In this document: positions 1 to 10,392 of the stretch, in pieces
Layout: every line of letters begins with the position of its first letter
How positions within the stretch are numbered: the stretch's first letter is position 1
Origin: Charina bottae
Taxonomy: Eukaryota; Chordata; Lepidosauria; Squamata; Charinaidae
Reading direction: 5' to 3'
DNA length: 64,000 nt
Assembly (NCBI GenBank): GCA_023362775.1
Contig: JALMGJ010000016.1
Coordinates: 2,836,001 to 2,900,000, forward strand
Position numbers and translations under genes: made by a program
The notes under the pieces: model-generated
What the model was told of the DNA's origin: nothing
Seen by the model: only the letters and a program-made list of their open reading frames with translations
Databases searched by the model: none

Positions 1-1235
1 CCTTGAGCCAAATTTAATACCATCAGATATTGGATCAATAGATTTATCTAACCATGATCCAGTTTTTGTCACATACAGAAACTGACAATCTGTCTCCGCT
101 AGTTGGCATTTTAATCCAATATTGAAAAACAAGAGACCCTGTGGAGCAACTTAGTTGATACTTCTAGGCAATTTTTAAAGCTGGACTGTTCTCCAGAAGT
201 ATCATCATGGATGCAATGATTTGGAGGAGAATGTATAAAGAAGGTAAGGCTGGAAATTCAGCAAACAATCAAACAAGTTAATAAATAATATTTTCTGAAC
301 AGAGATTTTAGCAGCATTGTTATAAGGCTCCTATTGTTTACTCCTTTTGTTAGCAAATACATTTTAAAAAAATGTTTACAGATTAAAGTTGATTTACTGC
401 TGATTAGGGTGTGTGTCTGTTGCAGTATCTGAAATTAAATAAATAATATGTACAATTTTATGCCAAAATCTATTTTTAGAGGAAGTAGATCTAAACAAAA
501 TTAATGAGCTTTTAGTTTTAGCTTCCAAGTTTTAGCTTTTACTTTTCAGTTAAAATCACTTCTACATCAGAAACTCATAGACTAAGTCTCAGTGAAGCAT
601 TTTCAAAAGAGGAAATGGAACAAGTAATTAAATAAAATAAATCCTCTGAAATTGATAGGATTGCTGCAACTGTTTATAATTTTGTTTCAGAAATACTTTT
701 TCCCTATGTATATTATCTGATTAAATCAATACTGCAGAGTAATCACTTTCCTGAATCATGATATCAAGTCCGGTTAATTATAATACTAAAGTATAACAAA
801 GACAGTGAATTAGTCAAATCCAATTGATTAACTGCACTTTGGAATCAAGATGAAATAATTTTTACAGCTTTTCTGGCCAAAGGCTAAGTAATCTTATGCT
901 AATTATATCATTTTTTGTCAATCAAGATTTATTCTAGTAGATAGATAAATAGCAGATCCTATTGCAAGAATTGTAAATTGTATTTTTAATGAGAAATTCT
1001 CTAAAAACCTGAGATAGTAGATATTTTTTTAAAGATTTTGACCAACAATGACTATCTGTTTAAACTCGTACAAAAATATCAAATGGGATAAAAATGCGTT
1101 AGTCTTATTCAACAGCTACAGTATACTGTATGTAAATGTCTACCTTCCGTTCAGATTAGTTCCTGTAACTTAGAAAAAGTATTACATTACATTTAAAATT
1201 GTAATTCTAGATATCAATAAGTCAGCTAAAATAAG
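1..1235 (+). mobile_element. Degraded L1/Tx1-like LINE fragment
   Basis: Conceptual translation of the plus strand, across many stops and frameshifts, gives a recognisable order of L1-superfamily reverse-transcriptase landmarks: an endonuclease end resembling SIDLSNHDP near the start, a W-x-F-NP segment just after, then around 610-900 FSKEEMEQVIK, a region resembling SEIDGI...LIKSILQSN.FPESWYQ, a LT.L-NQDE-IFTAFLA segment like the L1 'SLLN.D.KI' block, and further downstream a degraded QTGFIP-like stretch. No frame stays open for more than a few tens of codons, so this is an old dead copy. The window begins inside the element and no 3' tail is identifiable. The clade (Tx1 versus L1 proper) is uncertain. 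The stretch has no other visible gene. Confidence 0.6.
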
Positions 1236-1319
1236 CATACTATGGATTGAAATCAGTTTGGAAAAATGAATTAGAAATTATAATTGATTAAACATACTGG
1301 AATAAAATTCCCAGTTTCC

Positions 1320-2005
1320 TTGCATGAAACCCCTGCTTCTATGGATCTGGTGCTTAGTGCCTGTTCTTGTGCTGCTATAATTAGTACCTCAGTGCTGTCT
1401 TTTAGTCCAGCCCTTTCCAGCCACTGGTAGGATTTCCCAATGTAAGTCACCTCAGCTATCTGTCGATGGTACATCCCATGCAGGGTCTTGTCTTTCCATG
1501 GCTTCCTCTGCTTGATCTTCCTTCCATGTCTGCTGCTGCCTCAGGCATTCTCTCAGCATCTCATCTTTAGGTGCCATCTTACTGATGTACTCCTGGATGC
1601 TCTGGGTCTCATCCAGGACAGTGGCTCATCAGACCCAGCCTGCCCTCTTTCCATCTGGTGAACAGTCTCTGGGTGTTGGACTTGGGGTGGAAGCCTCCGT
1701 ACATTGTGAGGAGCTTCTGGGTTTTCACATCAGCAGCCTCCATGTCCTCCTTTGGCTAGCTCAGTATACCAGCAGGGTATCTGATGACTGATGACTGGCA
1801 GGGCATACATGTTGATGGCATGGATCTTGTTCTTCCCATTGAGCTGGCTCTTCAGGACCTGTCTTATCCTATGGTGGTACTTGGATGTTGCTGTCTTCCT
1901 TGCCTCCTCATTGTGGTTGCCATGTGACTGTGGAATACCAAGGTACTTGTAGCTGGTCTATATGTCTGCTATGTGGCCTGCTGGTAGTTCCACTCCATCA
2001 GTCTC
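1320..2005 (-). mobile_element. R4-clade LINE remnant (RT thumb to pre-endonuclease)
   Basis: On the minus strand, reading down from about 2005, the translation gives ETDGVELPAGHIADI, then SYKYLGIPQSHGNHNEEA, NKIHAINMYALPVI, later GMYHRQIAEV and YQWLERAGLKDSTEVLIIA, QEQALSTRSIEAG. These are the post-RT blocks of R4/Dong/Rex6-type LINEs, which carry a C-terminal restriction-like endonuclease. The copy is frameshifted. It stops before the CCHC and endonuclease region, so both ends are missing. Its upstream end lies within a few bases of the copia gag start codon at 2007. Two other R4 fragments lie at 33845-35218 and 48530-49190, but the sequences differ enough to be another subfamily. Confidence 0.7.
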
Positions 2006-2006
2006 A

Positions 2007-3191
2007 ATGGCTTCTCAGTACTTAGGAATGCCACTCGAACATTTATCAGATACTAATTATTTGAACTGGAGTTTGAAAATGGAAATGTATCTTCAGAAGG
2101 AAGATTTATGGTCCCCCATAGCTGAAGCAACTCCAGCAAATCCCTCCAATGCATGGATGAGGATGGATGAGCGTGCCAAAGCATTCATTATTTTGGGAGT
2201 GGAAGATAATCAATTAGTAAATGTATGTGGTTTACAATCTGCCAAGCAGCTGTGGAAAGCATTAAGAGATTTGCATATCAAAGTAACAGATGGCAGTAAA
2301 GTTTCCTTAACTAGAAAGCTGTATAAGCCTTATCTGTCAGAAGAAGGCAGCCTGCCTGAACATTTAAACCACATTCAGCAGCTTTTTGTAGACCTGAAAG
2401 AAAGAGGAATGGAGTTTACACCTCTAACAAAAGCATACATTATTTTATCCTCATTGAATGAAACGTGGGATATGTTGATTTGCACTCTAGAAGCAATGCC
2501 CGAGGCTGAACTTACTCCTTTGTTTGTTTCAGGACGGCTACTTGCTGAGTGGGACAAGCGAAAGGAACGTCACTCAGCTCCACCCATTTCTTCTGGTAAG
2601 CTACAGCGTGCAAAAGCCAGAGCAGGGAACAGCAACCAAGCTGAGGCAACAGCATTAGCCACTCGCAGATGTTTTAATTGTGGGTCAGCTGGAAACTTAA
2701 AGAAAGACTGTAATTTATTGCCCAAAGAGTGAAAGACAGGAAAAAAGAACAAAGAGGCAATGTGGAAGAAGGTTCTTCAAATAATACATATTGCACGAGT
2801 TCATGAAAAAAATTACTCTGATTTCTGGGTGTTAGATTCTGGTGTTAATTGTCATTTGTCAAACTGTAAAAATTCCTTTGTTTCATTGACTAAAACTAAT
2901 AGACAAAGTGTTTCTATAGCTGATGGATCTACAATAGAAATTATGGGTCAAGGTGACATGTATCTATCTTGTTTGGGAGAAACAGTTAAAAATGTGCTGT
3001 TTGTTCCTAAATTGCAAACTAACCTTTTATTTGTATCCCAATTAGTAGCAGATGGATATGTCATAATATTTAAGAAAGATGATTGTCAGATATGTAAGAA
3101 TGGAAAGTTGTGTGCACATGGTGTACAAAGAGATTGTACATGGTACAGAATGCAAAAAGGCATGCAAAATGTAAGGTCAGGCAGCACGTGA
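2007..3191 (+). pseudogene. Ty1/copia-type gag-protease (broken, no integrase or RT)
   Basis: One reading frame runs from ATG 2007 to 3191 with a single internal TGA at 2730-2732. The N-terminal part has the copia gag (UBN2/DUF4219-type) signature: DTNYLNWSLKMEMYL, KAFIILGVEDNQL, and SAKQLWKALRDLH. It ends in a zinc-knuckle-like CFNCGSAGNLKKDC in which the usual histidine is asparagine. After the TGA the same frame continues into a retroviral-type aspartic protease with FWVLDSGVNCHLS (the copia 'W.lDSGAT.H' motif), VKNVLFVPKLQTNLLFVSQL and the beginning of the GAG-pre-integrase segment. Copia elements normally encode gag to RNase H in one frame; here the frame stops before integrase. ATG 2007 is preferred over ATG 1962 because 1962-2005 matches the R4 remnant on the other strand. 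Gag would assemble particles and the protease would cleave the polyprotein; this copy cannot act alone. Confidence 0.8.
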
Positions 3192-3455
3192 TCCAGGCTG
3201 AAGAGTATAAAAGAACCTGCCTGCCTGCCCAGCCCTGCCTTTTTGCTTACTCTGTTTCTGTTTACTCCTGTTTGCTTGTTACTACTATCTGGTATGTGGA
3301 ATTGTAATACTTCCAGGGATCTGGAAGAGGACTGTAAATATTATCTGTTTGAATGAGAAGCTAATATAACTGCAACTAATTTATTAAAATGAATGGCATC
3401 TTTATTGGTCTCTACTGCTGAAACTTCTGCTACTCTGAGTCTGCAAGAAAACACA
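3170..3455 (+). repeat. LTR-like sequence after the copia protease
   Basis: The coding similarity ends near 3168, and the following about 285 bp begins TG and can end CA. It contains a TATA box (GAGTATAAAAG, 3200-3211), a pyrimidine-rich stretch, and an AT-rich possible polyadenylation region (TTTATTAAAATG) followed by a GT/CT-rich stretch. This order is what an LTR (U3-R-U5) would look like. No second copy is present in the window, so the LTR call cannot be confirmed by comparison, and both borders are approximate. Confidence 0.4.
3200..3211 (+). promoter_or_regulatory. TATA box in candidate LTR
   Basis: GAGTATAAAAGA is a strong match to the pol II TATA consensus and sits about 30 bp into the LTR-like sequence that follows the copia protease. 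Its activity is unknown. Confidence 0.4.
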
Positions 3456-3765
3456 CCTCCAACACTACCCACTTTAATGTGGAAATGAGCTCATTAACAA
3501 TTATCTGGGAATTAATGTCCACGAAGTTCCGTGGAGATTCAATGCATCCAGGTATGAATGTGATTGAAATCATGGTCTAGAGCTAGAATGATTCTCTCAC
3601 ATTACAGTACTCATTTAAGTTCCTTTCACACATAAAACTCATCACCTGCAATTCATTTTAGGTCTGTTGTAAATCAGCCTGCAAATCTAATAGATTTATT
3701 TTCTAGTCTTTAAAAAAATTATGAATCGCTATACCTGATCTCAGGAACTTAAACATGTAGAGAAC
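3456..3765. other. No feature seen
   Basis: AT-rich sequence between the copia remnant and the BovB insertion. I see no gene, repeat unit or conserved motif. Confidence 0.5.
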
Positions 3766-3776
3766 ATCCACACTAT
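3766..3776. repeat. BovB-1 target-site duplication, left
   Basis: ATCCACACTAT is repeated exactly at 6716-6726, bracketing the BovB element; it marks the insertion ends. Confidence 0.85.
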
Positions 3777-6715
3777 TTGTTGTTGTTGTTCAGTCATTTA
3801 GTCGTGTCCGACTCTTCGTGACCTCATGGACCATAGCACGCCAGGCCTTCCTGTCCTCCACTGTCACCTGGAGTTTACTCAAATTCATGTTCATTACATC
3901 GGTGATGCTATCTAACCATCTCATCCTCTGACGTCCCCTTCTCCTTTTGCCTTCAGTCTTTCCCAGCATCAGGGTCTTTTCCAGTGAGTCCTCTCTTCGC
4001 ATTAGGTGGCCAAAGTATTTGAGCTTCAGCTTCAGCATCTGTCCTTCCAATGAGCAGTCAGGGTTGATTTCCTTTAGGATTGACTGATTTGACCTCCTTG
4101 CAGTCCAAGGGACTCTCAAGAGTCTTCTCCAGCACCACAGTTCGAAAGCATCAATTCTTCGGCGCTCAGCCTTCCTTATGGTCCAACTCTCACAGCCATA
4201 CATTACTACTGGGAAAACCATAGCTTTAACTATACGGACCTTTGTCGGCAAGGTGATGTCTCTGCTTTTTAATATGCTGTCTAGGTTTGCCATAGCTTTC
4301 CTCCCAAGGAGCAAGCGTCTTTTAATTTCATGGCTGCAGCCACCGTCTGCGGTAATCTTGGAGCCCAAGAAAATAAAATCTGTCACTGCTTCCATTTCTT
4401 CCCCTTCTATTTGCCAGGAAGTGATGGGACCAGATGCCATGATCTGGGTTTTTTTAATGTTGAGTTTCAAGCCAGCTTTTGCACTCTCCTCTTTCACCCT
4501 CATCAAGAGGCTCTTTAGTTCCTCTTCACTTTCTGCCATTAGGGTGGTATCGTCTGCATATCTGAGGTTGTTGATATTTCTCCCGGCAATCTTAACTCCG
4601 GCTTGTGATTCATCCAGCCCGGCATTTCTCATGATGTACTCTGCATATAAGTTACATAAGCAGGGTGATAATATACAGCCTTGTCGTACTCCTTTCCCAA
4701 TTTTGAACCAGTCGGTTGTTCCATGTCCTGTTCTAACTGTTGCTTCTTGACCCGCATACAGGTTTCTCAGGAGACAGGTAAGGTGGTCTGGTACTCCCAT
4801 CTCTTTAAGACTTTGCCACAGTTTGTTGTGATCCACACAATCAAAGGCTTTAGCATAGTCAATGAAGCAGAAGTAGATGTTTTTCTGGAACTCTCTTGCT
4901 TTTTCCATGATCCAGCGAATGTTGGCAATCTGATCTCTAGTTCCTCTGCCTCTTCGAAACCCAGCTTGCACTTCTGGTAGTTCTCAGTTCACATGCTGCT
5001 GAAGCCTAGCTTGTAGGATTTTGAGCATAACCTTGCTAGCATGTGAAATGAGCACAATTGTACGGTAGTTTGAACATTCTTTGGCATTGCCTTTCTTTGG
5101 AATTGGAACGTAAACTGACCTTTTCCAATCCTGTGGCCACTGTTGAGTTTTCCAAATTTCTTGGCATATTGAGTGCAGCACTTTAACAGCATCATCTTTT
5201 AGGATTTTAAATAGCTCAGCTGGGATACTGTCTTCTCCACTAGCTTTGTTGTTAGTAATGCTTCCTAAGGCCCACTTGACTTCACTCTCTAGGATGTCCG
5301 GCTCAAGGTCAGTGACCACACCATCGTATTTATCAGGGATATTAAGATCTTTCTTGTATAGTTCTTCTGTGTATTCTTGCCACCTCTTCTTAATCTCTTC
5401 TGCTTCTGTTAGGTCCCTGCCTTTTTTGTCCTTTATCATGCCCATCTTTGCACAAAACGTTCCCTTGATATCTCCGATTTTCTTGAATAGATCTCTAGTC
5501 TTCCCCATTCTATTGTTCTCCTCGATTTCTTTGCACTGTTCATTTAAGAAGGCCGCCTTATCTCTCCTTGCTGTTCTCTGGAAATCTGCATTCAGTTGTT
5601 TATATCTTTCCCTTTCTCCCTTGCCTTTTGCTTCCCTTCTTTCCTCAGCTATTTGTAAAGCCTCATCAGTCAGCCACTTTGCTTTCTTGCATTTCTTTTT
5701 CTTTGGGATGGTTTTAGTTGCTGCCTCCTCTACAATGTTATGAAACTCCATCCATAGTTCTTCAGGCACTCTGTCTACCAGATCTAATCCTTTAAATCTA
5801 TTCCTCACCTCCACTGTATATTCATAAGGGATATGATTTAGGTCATACCTGAGTGGTCTAGTGGTTTTCCCTACGTTCTTCAATTTAAGCCTAAATTTTG
5901 CGATAAGAAGCTCATGATCTGAGCCACAGTCAGCTCCAGGTCTTGTTTTTGCTGATTGTATAGAGCTTCTCCATCTTTGGCTGCAAAGTATATAATCAAT
6001 CTGATTTCGGTATTGACCATCTGGTGATGTCCATGTGTAGAGTCGTCTCTTGTGTTGTTGGAAAGGAGTGTTTGCTATGACCAGCCTGTTCTCTTGACAA
6101 AACTCTATTAGCCTTTGCCCTGCTTCATTTTGTACTCCAAGGCCGAACTTGCCTGTTAGTCCGGTTATTTTTTGACTTCCTACTTTAGCATTCCAGTCCC
6201 CTATGATGAAAAGGACATCTTTTTTTGGTGTTAGTTCTAGAAGGTGTTGTAGGTCTTCAAAGAACCGGTCAACTTCAGCTTCTTCGGCATCAGTGGTTGG
6301 GGCATAGACTTGGATCATTGTGATGTTGAATCGTTTGCCTTGGATTCTAACTGAAAGCATTCTGTCGTTTTTGAGGTTGTACCCCAGTACTGCTTTTCCC
6401 ACAGCTGAGTGTCCTTTTGGCTTTGGCCCAGCCGCTTCACTCTTTCTGGAGCTACTCGGAATTGCCCTCCGCTCTTCCCCAGTAGCATTTTGGACACCTT
6501 CCGACCTGAGGGGCTCATCTTCCGGCGTCATATCTTTTAGCCTTTTGATACTGTCCATGGGTTTTCTTGGCAAGAATACTGGAGTGGTTTGCCATTCCCT
6601 CCTCCAGTGGACCACGTTTTGTCAGAACTCTCCATCATGACCTGTTCTTCTTGACCTGACTTCATTGAGTTACGCAAGCCCCTTCGCCACGACAAGGCAG
6701 TGATCCATGAAGGGG
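3777..6715 (-). mobile_element. BovB (RTE) LINE, near full length, copy 1
   Basis: A 2.94-kb minus-strand RTE-clade LINE. It has the AAC-repeat 3' tail (read as TTGTTG at 3777-3790), the terminal GAGTCGGACACGACT motif, and a 5' end starting CCCCTTCATGGATCACTGCC, the same as copy 2 at 35473. An 11-bp TSD flanks it. Compared with copy 2 it lacks about 261 bp in the endonuclease region; otherwise it is complete. One dominant frame spans nearly the whole element, so it is a relatively young copy. RTE elements insert by target-primed reverse transcription using their own AP-like endonuclease and RT; BovB is known to have spread horizontally into squamates and ruminants. Confidence 0.95.
3790..6615 (-). 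pseudogene. BovB endonuclease/reverse transcriptase ORF, copy 1 (one stop, one deletion)
   Basis: From 6615 down to 3790 a single frame is interrupted by just one stop, TGA at 4981-4983. The N-terminal part is AP-endonuclease: YAPTTDA, GDWNAKVG, and the catalytic GSDHELL are present. The segment with the first catalytic Asn and Glu (TWNVRSM and ISELKW in copy 2) is missing through an in-frame deletion of 87 codons. The RT follows, with IDYAKAFDCVDH (motif A), GVRQGCILSPCL (motif B) and the catalytic YADD at 4549-4560, then a C-terminal region with WTIRKAERRRIDAFELWCWR and VPWTARRSNQSIL. The RT half looks chemically intact apart from the stop; the endonuclease is not. RTE proteins are usually about 1,000 residues, and this would be about 940. 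Confidence 0.92.
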
Positions 6716-6726
6716 ATCCACACTAT
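6716..6726. repeat. BovB-1 target-site duplication, right
   Basis: Exact copy of ATCCACACTAT at 3766-3776. Confidence 0.85.
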
Positions 6727-8984
6727 ATCAAGATCTATAAGCAACCAGAGCAACATAATGACTACAGTGCCTAACCCTATGGGCACTGTTTATTCCAATA
6801 CAGTACATGTTGCAGCTTTGAATGTCTTCTGTGTTCCTTAACCATGGTCCAATTTGTTTTCATCCTGTACCTTAATTTGCTCTAAGATCAGCCCCTGTTC
6901 TAAAAGTTTGTGAAGAGCTGCCAAAGAATCATGCTGAAATAAGGTAATCAATGATGTTTTTGGGAAAAAAAACATGCTAGTGCATTGCATCAAGCCTCAG
7001 AGCTTTGAAGGCACCATTCTCTTTCACCTCTTAAAGATGTCTCTTGGCAGTTCCTCCCTCCCTCCCTCCCTCCCTCCCTCCCTCCCTCTCTCTCTCTCTC
7101 TCTCTTTATTCTTGAGAACCAGAAGACAAAATGTGCCTTTGGTGACTAAGGATGGATGAATATGTCAATTGTACTTGCTCTCACATTTTATTTTTAATGT
7201 CAAGTTCTTTTTTCAAGTTTGATCAGTTGTATTTTTTAAAAAATGTACTTAATGTAGCTCCCATGTATCTTCATTGGTCAAAGGTAGAAGGCAAAGCTAT
7301 AAGTTCTTTTCTAGGAATCCTCTCCTGCCAAGATACAGTGAGAGATATGCCTTCCAAAATGAAGAACAGAGACCAGGAAAAAAAATATCTTCTAGGCTTT
7401 TCAATATTGACTCTGCTGTGCTGCAATTCAGTGTTTTAATTAAACATACTTCTGTGGTTTTCACTTCTATTGCTGTGGCCATTGTGGCCATTAATACTAT
7501 TATTATGCTGTTGGATAATTCTAAATTATTGGTATTAGTTGGATTTAGATTGTTGCTGGGTTTGCAACCAGTCTTTGAAACAAATGTGTTTTAAAGAACT
7601 ACATGCATTGTTTAAAAAATGAAAGTGATACAAATTAAATGAAATAACCATGGCTCTATATTAAGTCTTTTCAGTATGAACTGGCCCTGATCCAGTTCAA
7701 ATCATCTCCAAATCAAAGCTTTATATAGCCTTATTAGATATGAGGAGTATCTTTTTAAATAATAAGTAGAAATCCACATTCATATTTTAAAATCTCATGT
7801 TCTTCTCACTCCATGTATGAAGAAACTGAAAAATTTGAGTAAGTGCATATATATACACACACATACAGTACATACACACACACACACACTAAACAAAAGT
7901 CTCACACCTTTCCATCTGTCACATAATCACCATTTATCTAGAAAGTAAATATTTGCTGAATATATTAAATAATGGCACTTTTATACTGTATATTCCTCCA
8001 GATGTATTAGAACCTTGAGAGTTTCTTTTTTCTTTTCTTTTCTTTTTCAATTGAATTAACAGATGACCTTATTAAGATTGTGACACATTATTTGAAATTG
8101 CATCTTGTTTTCTATGTTTATGGACAAACTAAAAACTAAAAAATATTTTTAATGGATTTCCAGAATTCATTTGTGGCAACTAAAAAGATTTGTTCTCCTC
8201 GGTTTTTGGAATGGCATTATATCAAAATTAATTTGCAAGCTCAATATCTCCAAAATTTAAGTATCCCCAAGTGTAAGTGGTCATTTACTCTAGCCTGTTT
8301 TAATGCTGTCACCAGCTGTTCTGAATAGTACATTGTGCTAACAGAGCATGACCTTGGACTGTTGAGCAAGTAGAAACAGTACAGCATTGGTACTCTTTTG
8401 TTCCTTCTGAAAGGATTTATGTACAGAACTAACTGTCCCAATGCTGTTTATGTTTCCTGGGAGAACTGCTTTTTATATCTCTTACCTCCTTTTGGATAAA
8501 GTCCAATCTGTTATAGCAGCAGCCAGCTTTCTCTTGTCAGCTATGAGGATTGGGGCTAAATTAGTTATCGTGCACTATAATCATTGTAGGTTTTGAGTTC
8601 ATAGATTTGGCTTTCTTTGGAGATACTCTTTTTATGTAAGGATCTATCATATTATTATCTTTAAAGTGGAGGTCTGTTGACTGGATAATAAAAAAATAAT
8701 TGATTTATTCAAAATAGCTAATAGTCATAATAGGGTAAGGCAAGGTGATTTTTGTTGTGAATGGAATATGCAGTGAGGATTGTTTAACTCTTTCTTCTTC
8801 TACAGAGTTCCCGATCAATCTCTTCATGACTTTCCTTAATGTCAATGAATACTGGGCTAAAATGTAGATTTTAGAAGGGAAAAGGGGATAACAGTTGTCT
8901 TGATATTGTTAAGATGAAAATTTAGAAATAGTTTATTATAAGTTAGGTTGATATATACTAATTATTTTATGCTTTATTTATTAT
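6727..8984. other. Unique AT-rich DNA with minor simple repeats
   Basis: No gene or interspersed repeat recognised. It contains a (CCCT)n/(CT)n tract (7053-7106), a short CA tract near 7855-7890 and a TTTTC tract near 8023-8045. The open frames here are short and have no recognisable motifs. Confidence 0.5.
7053..7106. repeat. (CCCT)n then (CT)n microsatellite
   Basis: Directly visible tetranucleotide CCCT units pass into a CT dinucleotide run, a polypyrimidine tract on the plus strand. Confidence 0.95.
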
Positions 8985-9270
8985 ACATATTTCTGTATTG
9001 TCCAGCATCATCAACAATCCAACCAAAAACAATACGGATTAACAGGGCCACCCAATCACTCTACATAATGGCTCATAACTATTCTGGTTGTCACATTTTC
9101 TACTGCAGTATTATAGCTTCTGGCCCACATTCAAAGGCAGCCCCTGATACAGAGCATTGCAGTAATCTAAATGCATGGTAATGACGTTATGAGTTATTGT
9201 CATCAAGGCTTCCCAATACAGTATGGCCTAACCAGCCTCCAGATCTCAGATTTTTCAGATGGAAAGCTTG
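8985..9270 (-). mobile_element. Degraded L2 LINE fragment
   Basis: The segment around 9135-9200 (AAGGCAGCCCCTGATACAGA, GCATTGCAGTAATCTAAATG and onward) resembles the better-preserved L2 copy on the same strand near 12880-12930 (TAGCCCCATGTAGAGCGCAT, GCAATAGTCTACATGG). It is old, with no open frame and unclear borders. Confidence 0.4.
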
Positions 9271-10099
9271 AGGAAGAAAGAAAGTAAAAGTGCTGCTCTA
9301 CACTGATTTCATTATCCATACAATATATTCCATACAATATATTCATTATTATATTCATTGTTTCATTAGATTGATGAAAATGATTACTATAATCCAACAC
9401 TGGAACAATAATGAAGAACTTGTTCAACACATTGGAAAGGGAAATAGGCTAAGCCTTACTGGCTTGTTCATGGGTTGCCATCTCAATTCACTCCTGGTTC
9501 TAGAGGATATTTTGAAAAATGAAGCACTGTTCTCTTTGGGAAGATGCTCCTTGTGCTAATTTTTTAAAAAATCCCCTTACAAAGTGTCTGCTTTAACTGA
9601 CAAAATGAGGACCAGTTCCTGTAAATCAGCCAGGCCTTTTGTAATCCTATCCTTTCTGGCCAGCCAATTGTCCAGAATTTCAGTGGTAGAACCTCATATA
9701 AAACCATAGACCCTATATGGGGCCTATTTCAAGTTTCAAGGGAGAAATAAGGAAGAAGGGAAAAGTGGTATTCATCTCTGAAAGCCCCATCTTGATACTC
9801 TCTCACTGCCCTTGGGTGGCATTTGTAGTGGGGTCAAAACAGACAAAATAGCATATGCAGTGTCATGATCTATACCCTGCTTCTGTGTGTTTGTGTGTGT
9901 GTGTGTGTGATGTTGATGCATGTACAAAGGGGTGGTGCTTGGATCATGGTGCCACATCTTACATCTTACATGTTTTAACCCCTCCCCATGGATGCGGCTT
10001 GATGATGGTGGTTTTATTGTCTCCCAATCCAAATCACAGTCCTTAGTCTAAATTTAGCATCACTCCTTATGAATAATTCAAACTTTATTTTTACTTTCT
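9271..10099. other. No gene seen; short GT tract
   Basis: Apparently unique sequence with a (GT)n tract at 9884-9909. Nothing else recognised. Confidence 0.45.
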
Positions 10100-10276
10100 G
10101 CCTAGAGCAGAGCTTTCCAAACTGTGTGTCGCGACACAAAAGTGTGTCGCCACACACAGCGTGGTGTGTCGCCACACCACCCGGAAGTGGCGGCGCGCCC
10201 CGCGCCGCCGCTGTGCGCGCGCGCTGCTGCCGGGTGTGTCGCCAGCGGTGGCACTTTGGAAAGCCCTGGCCTAGAG
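10100..10276. mobile_element. GC-rich hAT-type MITE with 8-bp TSD
   Basis: A 161-bp element (10108-10268) lies between exact 8-bp direct repeats GCCTAGAG (10100-10107 and 10269-10276). Its terminal inverted repeats are CAGAGCTTTCCAAACTG and, on the other strand, CAGGGCTTTCCAAAGTG (15 of 17 match). The 8-bp TSD plus CAG...TTTCCAAA.TG ends fit hAT superfamily (Charlie-like) transposons. The interior is very GC- and CpG-rich with repeated GTGTGTCGC-type words, in contrast to the AT-rich surroundings. It is too short to encode a transposase, so it would have been moved in trans. Confidence 0.82.
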
Positions 10277-10280
10277 ACTG

Positions 10281-10300
10281 GGTGGTGGTGGTGGTGGTGG
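10281..10300. repeat. (GGT)n microsatellite
   Basis: Direct run of GGT units just downstream of the hAT MITE. Confidence 0.9.
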
Positions 10301-10326
10301 AGAAATACTTGTTTTTAGCCACTTCC

Positions 10327-10392
10327 TGTCAGGGAGGTAGCTGGTGGAGAAGGAGAGGGCCCCCTCCTTCTCCACCAGCTATCTCCCTGACA
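10327..10392. repeat. Near-perfect palindrome, 29-bp arms, 8-bp loop
   Basis: Left arm 10327-10355 and right arm 10364-10392 are reverse complements at 28 of 29 positions. The single difference would be a G-U pair in RNA. The spacer is AGGGCCCC. DNA could extrude a cruciform and a transcript would fold into a strong hairpin. No TSD was found outside the arms. Confidence 0.9.
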
